A stretch of DNA of 64,000 nt from Levilactobacillus lindianensis (GCF_003946095.1 NZ_RHOD01000014.1:1-64000), one strand, 5' to 3'. Counted from the first letter of the stretch, positions 11,249 to 20,892 are shown. Program-made: numbers and translations. Notes: generated by a model not told the origin, from the letters alone.

Positions 11249-11277
11249 ATTATACCGCTTTTTAGGGAAAAGTACAG
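11249..11277 (-). promoter_or_regulatory. Promoter of yaaA-recF-gyrBA
   Basis: A perfect TATAAT lies at 11254-11249 on the minus strand, 30 bases before the yaaA GTG. The -35 is poor (CTGTAC at about 17 bases). The stretch 11280-11528 up to the dnaN terminator is AT-rich and carries no gene or repeat that I recognise. Confidence 0.5.
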
Positions 11278-11529
11278 ACGATCACCTTGATTTTTGCGTT
11301 CTGAGGCTATCTGGGGTGTTTTTGATATTTTTGGTAAAAAGACGGTAAATTTGCTCAGATTCGAAAATAGCGGTCTTTTAGCGAATTATTTGTTTTTTAG
11401 CCGTTTAGACGACCCACAACGGTGATCTGCGTTCTAAGTCCGGTTATTTGCGCACGCATTTTCTACAAAATGGCCTAAATTGCCCGTCATTTTCCCCCGT
11501 TTTCATAACCAGACCAGTGACCAGATTGC

Positions 11530-11561
11530 AAAAAAAGTGTTGCCCCAAGGGACAACACTTT
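11530..11561 (-). terminator. Terminator of dnaN
   Basis: Minus-strand stem AAAGTGTTGTCCC/GGGGCAACACTTT followed by seven T, 14 bases past the dnaN stop. It separates dnaN from yaaA. Confidence 0.88.
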
Positions 11562-11574
11562 GTGGTACTTAACT

Positions 11575-12714
11575 TTAGAACGTTCGAACCGGCGTAATCA
11601 GTTGAATAAAGTTGCTGGTATCTTCGGTTGGCACCAAGGTAAATGGCCGCAATGCGGAGGTAAAGGCCACGCGGATCGTGGTTTGACCAAACGATCTGAG
11701 GGCATCCTTCATGTAGTCGGGGTTAAAGGAAATCTCGAGATCTTCCCCCGTTAATTCCTTGGGATCCAAGGCTTCTTCAACATTCCCGACATCCGGCGAG
11801 TTACTGAAGATCGTGACGTGGTTTTCGGCTGGCGTCAAGGTCAGCTTAACCACGTTGTTCCGTGATTCGTGAGATAACAGCGAAGCCCGTTCGACGGCCG
11901 CCAATAATTCTGGCGCTTCGAATTCGACCGTTGTGGAGGCTTCCTTAGGAATCAACCGCGACGTATCGGGGTAATTGCCTTCCAGTAAACGCGAATAGAA
12001 CGACGTGTCACCTAATAAGAAGAGAACTTGGTTTTCGGAGAACTGCATCTTGACGTTACTGTCATCATCACCGATCATCCGGGACAATTCGGTCAAACTC
12101 TTCCCCGGAATGATCACATCGAACGCCGCGTCGGTAGTTTCTGGCAATTCGATCTGCCGTTGTGACAGCCGATGACTATCCGTGGCCACAGCTAAGAATT
12201 GGTTATTGGCCAAGACGAAGTGCACCCCGGTTAAGATCGGCCGGCTTTCTTGATTAGACACGGCAATAACCGTTTGGCCAATCAATTCCTTGAAAACGGC
12301 ACCGGAAAGCACAACGGAATCAGCTGCGTCGATTTCTGGTAAGTGTGGATAGTTGTTCGCGTCCTGCCCATTGATGTTGAAGGCCGCAGAACCAGAGGTG
12401 ATTTCAGTTTGAAAACCCTCTTTAACCGTGAGCGTCATCGTTTGTTCTGGTAACCGCTTGACGATTTCACTGAAGAAGCGAGCCGTCAGAACAATGGCTC
12501 CTGGTTCGTCAATGGTTAAGCCAATATCAGGATCGTCCGCTCTAATCAGGGTTTCAATCGAGATATCAGCATTTGATCCAGTTAAAAGTAACCCAGCGTC
12601 ACTGGCAACGATCTTGAGTCCCGTCAAAATGGGAATCGTCGTTTTGGAAGAAATAGCACGGGAAACGTTATTCAGTTCTTTTATGAAGGCTGCCCGGTTA
12701 ATCGTAAATTTCAT
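11575..12714 (-). CDS. dnaN: DNA polymerase III sliding clamp, beta subunit
   Basis: 379 residues beginning MKFTINRAAFIKELNNVSRAISSKT and ending in LVPTEDTSNFIQLITPVRTF, the three-domain clamp with the conserved C-terminal peptide. The ATG at 12714 is preferred over the in-frame GTG at 12726, since AAGGAG abuts the GTG and is 9-10 bases before the ATG. It encircles DNA as the processivity factor of PolC/DnaE. It is downstream of dnaA across the origin unwinding region. Confidence 0.97.
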   Translation of the reverse strand: MKFTINRAAFIKELNNVSRAISSKTTIPILTGLKIVASDAGLLLTGSNADISIETLIRADDPDIGLTIDEPGAIVLTARFFSEIVKRLPEQTMTLTVKEGFQTEITSGSAAFNINGQDANNYPHLPEIDAADSVVLSGAVFKELIGQTVIAVSNQESRPILTGVHFVLANNQFLAVATDSHRLSQRQIELPETTDAAFDVIIPGKSLTELSRMIGDDDSNVKMQFSENQVLFLLGDTSFYSRLLEGNYPDTSRLIPKEASTTVEFEAPELLAAVERASLLSHESRNNVVKLTLTPAENHVTIFSNSPDVGNVEEALDPKELTGEDLEISFNPDYMKDALRSFGQTTIRVAFTSALRPFTLVPTEDTSNFIQLITPVRTF

Positions 12715-12767
12715 TAGTGATGACACTCCTTTACTTGATGCGTAATTTACTTAATTAAAAGAAAAAA

Positions 12768-12862
12768 GATAGAAGAAGTAGTAGCGCGGTGGGTAATGTG
12801 GATAACTTTGGGAAACTATGAGTAGTAGGCACTTTTCCACCTGTGGATAACTTGTGGAAAAC
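12768..12862 (-). other. oriC: oriC, dnaA-dnaN side: DnaA boxes and DnaA-trio unwinding element
   Basis: DnaA boxes on the minus strand: TTATCCACA at 12850-12842 and 12805-12797, TTTTCCACA at 12862-12854, plus TTACCCACC at 12796-12788. They are followed by a short GC stretch and then, on the plus strand read 3'-to-5' from 12784, GAT-GAT-GAA-GAA-GAT-AG (12784-12768), which fits the DnaA-trio 3'-[G/A]A[T/A]-5'. An AT-rich run (12740-12767) comes next. This is the Bacillus-type layout of the duplex-unwinding element. Confidence 0.8.
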
Positions 12863-12931
12863 TCGAGGAGTTATTCTTTTTTGTCCACACACGTTGTGGT
12901 GTTCTTTTTTAATCATACCGCAGTTGGGCCC

Positions 12932-12976
12932 AAAAAACCGCCTCGGACACCCCTACTCAGAGGTCCCCGGAGACGG
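12932..12976 (-). terminator. Terminator of dnaA
   Basis: Minus-strand stem CCGTCTCCGGGGACC / GGTGTCCGAGGCGG with internal mismatches, followed by TTTTTT, eight bases after the dnaA stop. Confidence 0.8.
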
Positions 12977-12983
12977 CCAAGGA

Positions 12984-14357
12984 CTAGCGCCGTAATTCTT
13001 CTTTTAAATCGTCAATATCTTTTTGCAGTTCAGGATCCGTCTTTAGTGCGTCTCCGATCTTATCGTAGGCGTGAATGACCGTGGTGTGGTCCTTACCGCC
13101 AAATTCATTCCCAATCCGTGGTAACGAGGCATCCGTTAGTTCACGCGAGAGGTACATGGCAATCTGGCGCGGCGTCACGATGGATTTCTTACGTTTCTTC
13201 CCCTTTAAATCCTTCATTGAAATGTGGAAGTAACTGGCTACCCGGTCTTGAATGACCGGAATGGTAATAGCATCGTTGGCATTTGCCAGGTTGAGACTCT
13301 TCAAAGCCTCGGCAGCCAGATCAGTCGTGATCGGCTTATGCGTCAGGTTATGATAGGCCTGAACGCGGGACAGCGCGCCCTCTAATTCTCGGACGTTGGA
13401 GTCGATCTGACCGGCGATATAGCTGAGCGTATCATCCGGGGCATCGATCTGATCGGCATCGACTTTATTACGGAGAATGGCGATCCGCGTTTCCAAGTCG
13501 GGCGGTGTGATATCGACGGACAACCCCCAGGCGAACCGAGAGACTAAGCGGTCTTGGAGCTTCGGAATCTCATTAGGTAATCGGTCGGAAGTCAAAACGA
13601 TCTGGTGGCCGTCGTCATATAAGGAGTTAAAAGTATGGAAGAATTCTTCCTGGGTCGAATCCTTATTGGCAAAGAACTGGATATCGTCAACCATTAAGAG
13701 GTCGACGTCACGATACTCTTGGCGAAATTGTTCCTGTGTCCGCGTGCGAATTGAATTAATGAAGTCATTGGTGAAGGCTTCACTGGTGACGTACTTCACC
13801 TTAGTATCCGGGTGATCCTCCAACATCTTGTTCCCAATGGCGTGCATCAAGTGGGTCTTACCCAGACCGACACCCCCATAGAAGAAGAGTGGATTGTACA
13901 TGACACCCGGTTCCTCAGAAACGACTAAGGCCGCTGCGTGGGCCATCTGGTTCCCTTTTCCAATCACGAAGGTATCGAATGTATAGCGTGGGTTCAACGC
14001 ATTTTCCTTCATAAAAGTGGGCGTTGCGTCGGGAGCATCGGCAATACCGGTTTCCTCCGTGACCACGCCATTCCCCGTTTTACTGCGGGAGACCTCTGGT
14101 TGAAGTTCACTCTTGGTGACGAGAATAGGTTGAATATCTTCATGTGTGACCTGGTAGGCGTATTCGATGACTTGTTGATCGAGATGGCGCCGAGTCCAGT
14201 AGTCACGGTGTAGGGGTGAGAGAAGTTCCAACGTTAGTTTGTTACCGACGAGGGAAATTGGCTTAGCTGCTTCGATCCAGGTCGCATACGTTGCCGGATC
14301 AAGGTTTTGCTTGAGTAATTTTGTAATATCAGCCCACAAAGTTAACATATCTGGCAC
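12984..14357 (-). CDS. dnaA: Chromosomal replication initiator protein DnaA
   Basis: 457 residues from GTG 14357 (protein [15 protein letters not shown]). This start has GGGGGG 8 bases upstream, whereas the next ATG (14348) is 17 bases away. Domain I is residues 1-90; domain II is a linker; domain III is AAA+ with Walker [16 protein letters not shown], Walker [10 protein letters not shown] and an arginine-rich sensor II; domain IV carries the box-binding helix [17 protein letters not shown]. It initiates replication at the flanking oriC boxes. A DnaA box lies over its own -35 element. Confidence 0.98.
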   Translation of the reverse strand: MPDMLTLWADITKLLKQNLDPATYATWIEAAKPISLVGNKLTLELLSPLHRDYWTRRHLDQQVIEYAYQVTHEDIQPILVTKSELQPEVSRSKTGNGVVTEETGIADAPDATPTFMKENALNPRYTFDTFVIGKGNQMAHAAALVVSEEPGVMYNPLFFYGGVGLGKTHLMHAIGNKMLEDHPDTKVKYVTSEAFTNDFINSIRTRTQEQFRQEYRDVDLLMVDDIQFFANKDSTQEEFFHTFNSLYDDGHQIVLTSDRLPNEIPKLQDRLVSRFAWGLSVDITPPDLETRIAILRNKVDADQIDAPDDTLSYIAGQIDSNVRELEGALSRVQAYHNLTHKPITTDLAAEALKSLNLANANDAITIPVIQDRVASYFHISMKDLKGKKRKKSIVTPRQIAMYLSRELTDASLPRIGNEFGGKDHTTVIHAYDKIGDALKTDPELQKDIDDLKEELRR

Positions 14358-14434
14358 TGATGTAGCCCCCCTAAATTTAAGATTATGGTAATCGTGGGTT
14401 TGGACGGACGGTGCCCAAACGAAAACGTAAGTCC

Positions 14435-14465
14435 AGTGTAGCATGAAGAAAAAAAGTTTTCCACA
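14435..14465 (-). promoter_or_regulatory. dnaA promoter overlapped by a DnaA box
   Basis: Minus strand: TGGAAA (14463-14458), 17 bases, TACACT (14440-14435). The box TTTTCCACA at 14457-14465 covers the whole -35, consistent with repression of dnaA by DnaA. The predicted 5' leader is about 75 bases. Confidence 0.6.
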
Positions 14466-14726
14466 GGGTATTGGACGCTGTGCATAATTGTTTCACAGGG
14501 AGTTAATAAAGTTATCCACAGATAGGGTGAAACTTGTGGATAATAAATGCTATTTTAAGTTGTCCACAGATGGATGTGGACTCCAGATGGCTTAAGAATA
14601 AGTGTTTCACAAGTTATCCACAGAAATAACAGGAATGCTTTTTTAAAAATAAACAGGCTGTGGATTGGTGGATAACCTGGTGGGAAAGCCCGGCATAACT
14701 TTTTCTGAATCTACAAGTTATCCACA
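14457..14726. other. oriC: oriC, dnaA-rpmH side: cluster of DnaA boxes
   Basis: Consensus TTATCCACA occurs on the plus strand at 14512-14520, 14614-14622 and 14718-14726, and on the minus strand at 14543-14535. One-mismatch copies are TTTTCCACA (14457-14465) and TTGTCCACA (14560-14568), and weaker copies lie at 14659-14680. No open frame with a ribosome site lies in 14358-14893. This is the upstream half (incA/incB equivalent) of a bipartite Firmicute origin. GTTTCAC motifs are interspersed. Confidence 0.9.
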
Positions 14727-14788
14727 GTCAAAGTGCATGAAACAAATTTATCCGGGGACAACTTTTTCTGGATATTTTCAACTAACGG

Positions 14789-14817
14789 TTTCATTCGTTC
14801 GAAATTTATGCTAATAT
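14789..14817 (+). promoter_or_regulatory. Probable promoter of rpmH
   Basis: TTTCAT (14789-14794), 17 bases, TAATAT (14812-14817), about 77 bases before the rpmH ATG. The -35 is weak, so this is a best guess. Confidence 0.4.
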
Positions 14818-14893
14818 GTTCAGGAAATGCATTTAGTATTTGTCTGGAATTACCCAGATGAAAAAAATTCAAAAATTTCAAGGAGGTGTCACG

Positions 14894-15028
14894 ATGAAGC
14901 GCACTTACCAACCAAAGAAACGTCACCGTTCACGTGTACACGGCTTCCGCAAGCGCATGAGCACTAGCAATGGCCGTCAAGTATTAGCACGTCGTCGTCA
15001 AAAGGGACGTAAAGTATTGTCTGCATAG
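14894..15028 (+). CDS. rpmH: 50S ribosomal protein L34
   Basis: 44 residues [20 protein letters not shown]..., a textbook L34 of normal length, with AGGAGGTG before ATG 14894. A longer frame from 14840 lacks a ribosome site. It is the first gene on the right arm, followed by a terminator-like hairpin before rnpA that probably sets the L34 to RNase P protein ratio. Confidence 0.97.
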
Positions 15029-15053
15029 GCCGCTGACTGTCAGTGGTCTTTTT
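15028..15053 (+). terminator. Terminator/attenuator between rpmH and rnpA
   Basis: GGCCGCTGACTGTCAGTGGTC followed by TTTTT. The stem starts on the last base of the rpmH stop. Partial readthrough is expected because rnpA has no obvious promoter of its own. Confidence 0.8.
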
Positions 15054-15126
15054 ATTTTATCTGCGAGGAGACTGGGACCCCAATCCCTCGCGGCCTGTTC
15101 ATATATGAGAATTTTGGAGATGCACC

Positions 15127-15483
15127 ATGCGAAAATCTTACCGCATTAAGAAAGAAGCGGAATTTCAGCAGGTCTTTGAAACCAGAAATTCAGTCGCTAA
15201 CCGGCAATTTGTGGTGTATTCAATGGAGAAGCCGGATCAACCGCATTTTCGGGTTGGGATTTCGGTCGGGAAGAAGATTGGAAACGCCGTTCATCGTAAT
15301 TGGGTGAAACGGCGGATTCGGCAGAGTTTACTCGAGCTGAAGCCACACCTCAAGCAGGATGTGGATTTCCTAGTTATCGCGCGTCCGCGTGCCGATGGCA
15401 TCTCGATGCCCGATGCGAAGAGCAGCCTGATCCATGTCCTGAAGCTGGCAAAACTGCTGGATTCCAACTATAGTGAGGAATAA
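15127..15483 (+). CDS. rnpA: Ribonuclease P protein component
   Basis: 118 residues, starting [17 protein letters not shown], with the RNR-type motif [15 protein letters not shown] that binds RNase P RNA and the DFLVIARP strand. It assists the RNA subunit in 5' maturation of tRNA. GGAGATG precedes the ATG. It is followed three bases later by yidC, the usual order. Confidence 0.96.
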   Translation: MRKSYRIKKEAEFQQVFETRNSVANRQFVVYSMEKPDQPHFRVGISVGKKIGNAVHRNWVKRRIRQSLLELKPHLKQDVDFLVIARPRADGISMPDAKSSLIHVLKLAKLLDSNYSEE

Positions 15484-15485
15484 AC

Positions 15486-16328
15486 GTGAAAAACGTGAAA
15501 AAGTACAAACGTACCCTACTGATGCTTGGCATTGTGGGTTTGACTTTAATCCTTTCCGCTTGTAGCAATAAGCCAATCACGAACCAAAGTACCGGGATCT
15601 GGGACGGGTTAATCGTCCTGAACTTCTCGCGTGCAATCATCTGGTTGGCGCATTTCTTCGGTGGAAATTATGGTGTTGGTATTATCATCTTTACCATTAT
15701 CATCCGGATTATTTTACTACCTCTGATGGTTTTCCAAACGCGCAGCATGCGGAAGACCCAGGAGATTCAACCCCAATTAAAGGCTTTACAGAAGAAATAC
15801 TCGTCACGAGATCGAGCAACGATGCAGAAGATGCAGACGGAACAGCAAAAGCTGTATTCGGAAGCCGGCATTAATCCCTTAATGGGATGTCTACCAGCGG
15901 TGGTACAACTCCCCATCATTTGGGCCTTGTACCAAGCTATTTGGCGGACAGCCGTTCTGCGGTCCGGAACCTTCTTGTGGTTACAATTGGGCCACAAGGA
16001 CCCGTACTTCATTCTGCCACTGTTGGCGGCATTTGCCACGTTCCTGAGTTCGTGGTTAACCACCAAGTCGGCACCGGAGACGAGTTCCATGAATACGATG
16101 ATGATTATCGGGATGCCCGTGGTGGTCTTCTTTACCGCCTTAAACGTGGCCTCGTCACTGTCATTGTACTGGACCGTGTCCTATGTATTCCAAGTCGGTC
16201 AAACGCTGTTGTTACAAAACCCATGGAAGATTCAAGCCGAACGTGATGAAAAGGCCAAAGAAAAAGCCAATCACGAGCGTGCTATGAAGAAGGCCGTGCG
16301 TCGCGCTAAACAGAGTCGCCGCAAGTAA
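15486..16328 (+). CDS. yidC: Membrane protein insertase YidC/OxaA (lipoprotein form)
   Basis: 280 residues from GTG 15486. Signal with lipobox LSAC, lipidated at Cys26; five hydrophobic helices with the conserved hydrophilic-groove arginine in FTIIIRIILLPL; MGCLPAVVQLPI; and a strongly basic cytoplasmic tail (from ~residue 245, KEKANHERAMKKAVRRAKQ) that contacts ribosomes. It inserts membrane proteins with or without SecYEG. This is the origin-linked YidC1-type copy. Confidence 0.95.
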   Translation: MKNVKKYKRTLLMLGIVGLTLILSACSNKPITNQSTGIWDGLIVLNFSRAIIWLAHFFGGNYGVGIIIFTIIIRIILLPLMVFQTRSMRKTQEIQPQLKALQKKYSSRDRATMQKMQTEQQKLYSEAGINPLMGCLPAVVQLPIIWALYQAIWRTAVLRSGTFLWLQLGHKDPYFILPLLAAFATFLSSWLTTKSAPETSSMNTMMIIGMPVVVFFTALNVASSLSLYWTVSYVFQVGQTLLLQNPWKIQAERDEKAKEKANHERAMKKAVRRAKQSRRK

Positions 16329-16352
16329 ATCAAGCTAAATAAATGCATTTTA

Positions 16353-16382
16353 GGCCGTCCCGCAATGGTGGGGCGGTTTTTT
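16353..16382 (+). terminator. Terminator after yidC
   Basis: CCGTCCC/GGGGCGG stem with a CGCAATGGT-type loop and six T. Confidence 0.85.
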
Positions 16383-16476
16383 CTATCTGGGCACCGTGTG
16401 ACGGCTGATAAGTTGACGCGGAAAGTTCTATGGTATACTGAAAAATGACTGAAAGCATATTGGAGGAATGGACGAC

Positions 16477-17265
16477 ATGACAATCTTTACGGGGAAAACG
16501 GAAGAGGCGGCGATTCAGGCAGGATTGACCGCCCTGAATTGTCGGTTGGACCAAGTGACAACCCGAGTGGTCACGACGCCACGTAAGGGTTGGCTGGGAA
16601 TCGGCCAGAGAGACGCAATGGTAGACGTGGCTTTAAAGCCCGTTGAACCTAGTGAAACGCCTAAAATGGCGCCTAAAAAACAGGCGGTTGTGCCAGTTCA
16701 GCCGCTGATGCCTGCAACTAAGCCGGTAGCGGTCGTGGCTGACACCCCTAAGGCGGCTGAGCCCGCTCAACCGACGCAACCGGAAACAACGCCAGAGGAA
16801 CGACGAGAACGTCGCGAGGCGGCCATTGAGGACGTTCAGGACTATCTGGCAACGATTGTCGATCAACTGGGGATTGATGCCACGTTGGATGTGGCGTCGA
16901 CCGCACGGCGGCAGGTTAAGTTAGCCTTTACCACGGAGAAAGAGGGGTTGCTGATCGGAAAACATGGTCGGACCATCAACGCGTTGCAGAGTTTGGCGCA
17001 GCTATTCTTGAACCATCATGGGGCCGCTCACGTCATGGTTGAATTGGATGTTGCCGGTTATCGTGAACGGCGAGCAGCCACGTTGAACCGGTTGGCCGAG
17101 AGCACGGCGCGTGAGGTTGTGGCGACCGGAAAGCCGATCTATTTGGACCCGATGCCGGCTTTTGAACGCAAGCAGATCCACGCAGTTTTAGCGAAGAATC
17201 GCTACGTCACCACCTACTCGGCAGGGAGAGAACCCCACCGGGCCGTGGTGATTGAACCGGACTAA
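16477..17265 (+). CDS. khpB: RNA-binding protein KhpB (Jag/EloR)
   Basis: 262 residues from ATG 16477 (MTIFTGKTEEAAIQAGL). The ATG nine bases earlier touches the GGAGGA site and is less likely. Jag N-domain residues 1-50; Pro/Ala/Gln-rich linker 55-110; KH domain about 125-190 with LLIGKHGRTINALQSL; R3H domain at the end (RRAATLNRLAESTAREV, FERKQIHAVLA). With KhpA it forms an RNA chaperone that influences cell elongation. It sits between yidC and mnmE as in most Firmicutes but has its own upstream gap. Confidence 0.93.
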   Translation: MTIFTGKTEEAAIQAGLTALNCRLDQVTTRVVTTPRKGWLGIGQRDAMVDVALKPVEPSETPKMAPKKQAVVPVQPLMPATKPVAVVADTPKAAEPAQPTQPETTPEERRERREAAIEDVQDYLATIVDQLGIDATLDVASTARRQVKLAFTTEKEGLLIGKHGRTINALQSLAQLFLNHHGAAHVMVELDVAGYRERRAATLNRLAESTAREVVATGKPIYLDPMPAFERKQIHAVLAKNRYVTTYSAGREPHRAVVIEPD

Positions 17266-17272
17266 GTTTCGT

Positions 17273-17301
17273 TTGACAAAAGCGTCTTTACCCCTTATAG
17301 T
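17273..17301 (+). promoter_or_regulatory. Consensus promoter upstream of mnmE
   Basis: TTGACA (17273-17278), exactly 17 bases, TATAGT (17296-17301). This is the best sigma-A promoter in the window. Its transcript would first cross the hairpins and T tract at 17330-17392. Confidence 0.85.
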
Positions 17302-17307
17302 GAAGAC

Positions 17308-17392
17308 AATCATTCTTATCAAGTTTACGATAAAGTAGTGAAAGTACTTTATCCACGCACAGTTAGGTGGCGTGGAGTGGGTGCTTTTTTTT
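17308..17392 (+). ncRNA. Candidate short RNA or leader attenuator before mnmE
   Basis: Starting about 7 bases after the consensus promoter, the RNA would hold a perfect 8-bp hairpin ATAAAGTA/TACTTTAT with a 7-base loop (17330-17352), a 7-bp hairpin TCCACGC/GCGTGGA (17352-17376) and eight T at 17385-17392. The T tract is separated from the second stem by 8 bases, with a competing GCAC/GTGC pairing that would abut it. It could be an independent ~85-nt RNA or an attenuated mnmE leader. I recognise no known family. Confidence 0.4.
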
Positions 17393-17476
17393 ATGGCGTA
17401 AAATGATACGCCCGGGGCGTTAGACCGCGTAAACAGGGGTAAGAACCAACTGACAGACTTAAAAGGAGGATGGCTC

Positions 17477-18871
17477 ATGGCAGTCACAACCACAGAATTT
17501 GATACGATTGCAGCAATTTCGACCCCACCTGGTGAAGGTGGAATTGCCATCATTCGACTGAGCGGCGAAGAGGTCTTTGATGTCGCCGGCAAGCTCTTTA
17601 AGGGGGCCAACCTGCGCAAGGCCGCCAGCCATACCATTCATTATGGCCACATCGTCGATCCTGAGAACGGTGAAGAGGTCGATGAGGTTATGGCGACCGT
17701 GATGCGGGCCCCGAAGACCTACACCAAGGAAGATATTATTGAAATCAACTGTCACGGCGGGATCGTGGCGACCAACCGGATCCTTCAGTTGTGCCTGAGC
17801 TATGGCGCACGCCTGGCCGAGCCCGGTGAGTATACTAAGCGGGCCTTCTTAAACGGTCGAATTGATTTGACTCAAGCGGAATCCGTAATGGATCTGATCA
17901 GAGCCAAGACCGACAAGTCCATGAAGGTTGCCTTAAACCAATTGGATGGGGATCTCTCCCACCTGATTCGCCACCTGCGTCAGGATATTTTGGATGCTCT
18001 GGCCCAAGTGGAAGTGAACATTGACTATCCGGAATACGATGATGTTGAGGCCGTGACGACCAAGATGTTATTGGAAAAGTCTAAAGAAGTTCAGCAGCAA
18101 GTGAAGACCCTTTTGGCGACGGCCAAACAAGGGAAGGTTCTCCGGGAAGGCCTGGCTACCGCAATTGTGGGGCGGCCAAACGTTGGCAAGAGTAGCCTGT
18201 TGAACCACTTGTTGCACGAAGACAAGGCCATCGTGACCGATGTTGCCGGGACCACGCGTGACGTGATCGAGGAATACGTTAATGTTAAGGGTGTCCCGTT
18301 GAAACTGATTGATACCGCGGGGATTCGCGACACCACCGATAAGGTTGAGAAGATTGGGGTGGAACGGTCACGCAAGGCGATTAATACCGCTGATTTGGTG
18401 ATGCTGGTGTTAAATGCTAGCGAACCACTGACCGCCGAGGATGAAGCGTTACTGAAGGCCACGGCCGACACGCAGCGGATTCTGATTTTAAACAAGACCG
18501 ATTTGCCGCAGAAGCTCGACTTGGACGCCGTCAAACAGGCGGCCAATGGGAGTCCCATCATTGAGACCTCAATCTTGCAACGAGCCGGTTTAGATAAACT
18601 GGAAACGACGATCGCACACCTCTTCTTCGACGAAGGGATCGAGTCAAGCTCGCACTCGGTTATGGTCACCAATGCCCGACACATTGGGTTGTTACACCAG
18701 ACGAGTGATGCCTTGGATGACGTCCAGAGTGGCATTGCCGCGGGGATGCCCGTGGACCTGGTCCAAATCGACATGACGCGGGCCTGGGATCTGCTGGGTG
18801 AAATTACCGGGGATAGCTACCAAGACGAGTTACTCGATCAATTATTTAGTCAATTCTGTTTAGGAAAATAA
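17477..18871 (+). CDS. mnmE: tRNA modification GTPase MnmE (TrmE)
   Basis: 464 residues. N-terminal tetrahydrofolate-binding domain ([22 protein letters not shown]), central helical domain, inserted G domain with [20 protein letters not shown] and NKTD, and the C-terminal FCLGK motif whose cysteine is essential. With MnmG it makes the cmnm5 group at U34 of certain tRNAs. AAAGGAGGATGG precedes the ATG. It lies 57 bases before mnmG. Confidence 0.97.
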   Translation: MAVTTTEFDTIAAISTPPGEGGIAIIRLSGEEVFDVAGKLFKGANLRKAASHTIHYGHIVDPENGEEVDEVMATVMRAPKTYTKEDIIEINCHGGIVATNRILQLCLSYGARLAEPGEYTKRAFLNGRIDLTQAESVMDLIRAKTDKSMKVALNQLDGDLSHLIRHLRQDILDALAQVEVNIDYPEYDDVEAVTTKMLLEKSKEVQQQVKTLLATAKQGKVLREGLATAIVGRPNVGKSSLLNHLLHEDKAIVTDVAGTTRDVIEEYVNVKGVPLKLIDTAGIRDTTDKVEKIGVERSRKAINTADLVMLVLNASEPLTAEDEALLKATADTQRILILNKTDLPQKLDLDAVKQAANGSPIIETSILQRAGLDKLETTIAHLFFDEGIESSSHSVMVTNARHIGLLHQTSDALDDVQSGIAAGMPVDLVQIDMTRAWDLLGEITGDSYQDELLDQLFSQFCLGK

Positions 18872-18928
18872 CGCATAAACCGTTTGGCCGCGGGCAGTTC
18901 CGTGACCCGACATGGAGGGAAAGAAACC

Positions 18929-20839
18929 ATGACTGAAGTAAAAGAATATCCCGGCCAGGACTACGACGTCATCGTCGTGGGTGCCGGTCATGCCGGTAGC
19001 GAAGCGGCCTTAGCCGCCGCCCGGATGGGAAACAAGACACTCCTCATGACGATCAACCTGGACATGGTGGCATTTATGCCATGTAATCCATCGGTTGGGG
19101 GTCCCGCAAAGGGGATCGTTGTTCGCGAAATCGACGCCTTGGGTGGCGAAATGGGCCGCAACATCGACAAGACCTACGTGCAGATGCGGATGTTAAACAC
19201 GGGTAAGGGACCGGCTGTCCGGGCCCTTCGTGCCCAGGCCGATAAGCACGCCTACCACGCGGAAATGAAGCATACGATCGAACGCGAACCCAACCTGACG
19301 TTGCGTCAGGGAATCGTTGATGATCTCATCGTTGAAGATGGCGCCTGCAAAGGGGTTATCACGAACACTGGGGCCCGCTACGCCGCTAAGGCCGTGGTGA
19401 TTGCTGCTGGGACCGCTGCTCGCGGGAAGATTATTATTGGGGAATTGATGTACTCATCTGGCCCTAATAATTCTCAACCAGCCAACAAGCTGACGGCCAA
19501 CCTGCCAAAGTATGGGTTTGACCTCGAGCGGTTTAAGACCGGGACCCCACCACGAGTGGACGGGAACACCATCCACTATGATGAGACCGAGGAACAGCCT
19601 GGGGATGCAGAGCCGAACCACTTTAGCTTTACGACCCCCGATAGCGACTACCTGGCCTTGAAAAACCAGCTTTCTTGCTGGTTAACCTACACGAATGAAA
19701 CGACCCACAAGATTATCCGGGAAAACCTTGACCGCGCGCCGATGTTTACCGGGGTCATCGAAGGGGTGGGCCCACGTTACTGCCCATCGATCGAAGACAA
19801 GATCGTTCGTTTTGCCGACAAGCCACGCCACCAACTCTTCTTGGAGCCAGAAGGCCGCAAGACTGATGAATGGTACGTTCAGGGACTTTCAACGTCGATG
19901 CCAGAAGAAGTGCAACAGAAGATTTTGCACTCCATCCAAGGTCTTGAAGATGCTCAAATGATGCGTCCGGGCTATGCCATCGAATACGATGTGGTTTCGC
20001 CTTACCAATTACGGCCAACGTTAGAAACCAAGCCACTGAAGAACCTCTTCACGGCAGGGCAAACCAACGGAACGTCAGGATACGAAGAAGCAGCGGGTCA
20101 AGGTCTGCTGGCGGGAATCAACGCCGGTTTACGGGCCTTAGGCAAGCCTGGTTTTACGTTGAAGCGTTCGGATGCCTACATTGGGGTTATGGTAGACGAT
20201 TTGGTTACCAAGGGAACCAAGGAACCTTACCGGTTGTTGACCAGCCGGGCCGAATACCGGTTGATCTTACGGCACGATAACGCGGATCTGCGGCTGACCG
20301 CCAAGGGCCACGAGTTGGGCCTGATCAGCGATGACCGTTATGAAGCCTTCTTGGCTAAGAAGGCGGCAATTCGTGCTGAACTAGATCGGTTAAATAGTAT
20401 CCGGATCAAGCCTAACGAGGCCATCAATGCCTTCGTTGAATCTCACGGTGACAAGCCGTTGCAAGACGGTGTGTTGGCGGCAGCATTCTTGCGTCGGCCA
20501 TACGTGGACTACCAGACCTTGCTCGACTTCATTCCGGCGCCAGAACAACCCCTGGATCGTCACATTGTCGAAGAGATTGAGATCTCGTTGAAGTATGCCG
20601 GCTATATCAAGAAGGCCGAGGCCAACGTGGCGAAATTGAAGCGGATGGAAGCCAAGGCAATTCCCGAAAACATCGATTACGATGCTATCGATGGCTTGGC
20701 AACGGAAGCGCACCAGAAACTCAAAAAGATTCAACCTGAGACGTTGGCCCAGGCCAGCCGAATCAGTGGGGTTAACCCTGCCGATATCGCTATCCTGAGT
20801 GTTTACGTTGAACAGGGCAAGATTGCGAAAGTGAAGTAG
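18929..20839 (+). CDS. mnmG: tRNA uridine-5-carboxymethylaminomethyl modification enzyme MnmG (GidA)
   Basis: 636 residues from ATG 18929 (GGAGGG nine bases before). FAD-binding Rossmann [30 protein letters not shown], the [17 protein letters not shown] segment, [16 protein letters not shown], and a C-terminal helical domain that docks MnmE and tRNA. Length is normal. In B. subtilis rsmG-noc-parA-parB follow; here they do not, and a strong terminator ends the unit. Confidence 0.97.
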   Translation: MTEVKEYPGQDYDVIVVGAGHAGSEAALAAARMGNKTLLMTINLDMVAFMPCNPSVGGPAKGIVVREIDALGGEMGRNIDKTYVQMRMLNTGKGPAVRALRAQADKHAYHAEMKHTIEREPNLTLRQGIVDDLIVEDGACKGVITNTGARYAAKAVVIAAGTAARGKIIIGELMYSSGPNNSQPANKLTANLPKYGFDLERFKTGTPPRVDGNTIHYDETEEQPGDAEPNHFSFTTPDSDYLALKNQLSCWLTYTNETTHKIIRENLDRAPMFTGVIEGVGPRYCPSIEDKIVRFADKPRHQLFLEPEGRKTDEWYVQGLSTSMPEEVQQKILHSIQGLEDAQMMRPGYAIEYDVVSPYQLRPTLETKPLKNLFTAGQTNGTSGYEEAAGQGLLAGINAGLRALGKPGFTLKRSDAYIGVMVDDLVTKGTKEPYRLLTSRAEYRLILRHDNADLRLTAKGHELGLISDDRYEAFLAKKAAIRAELDRLNSIRIKPNEAINAFVESHGDKPLQDGVLAAAFLRRPYVDYQTLLDFIPAPEQPLDRHIVEEIEISLKYAGYIKKAEANVAKLKRMEAKAIPENIDYDAIDGLATEAHQKLKKIQPETLAQASRISGVNPADIAILSVYVEQGKIAKVK

Positions 20840-20847
20840 AAAAATTA

Positions 20848-20892
20848 AAGAGGTGTCCTCACGGTGTTGATCACCGGGGAACACCTCTTTTT
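20848..20892 (+). terminator. Terminator of mnmE-mnmG
   Basis: AAGAGGTGTCC / GGGAACACCTCTT stem with a looped-out GGTG-ATCACC sub-stem and a T run. The following 20893-21124 is AT-rich with several TAATAATTA-like words and no gene that I can support. Confidence 0.88.

Noticed and set aside
17308..17392. T-box riboswitch before mnmE
   Set aside because: AGGTGG and a T tract recall one, but the leader is far too short, lacks the specifier stem and the full T-box sequence, and mnmE is not a T-box target.
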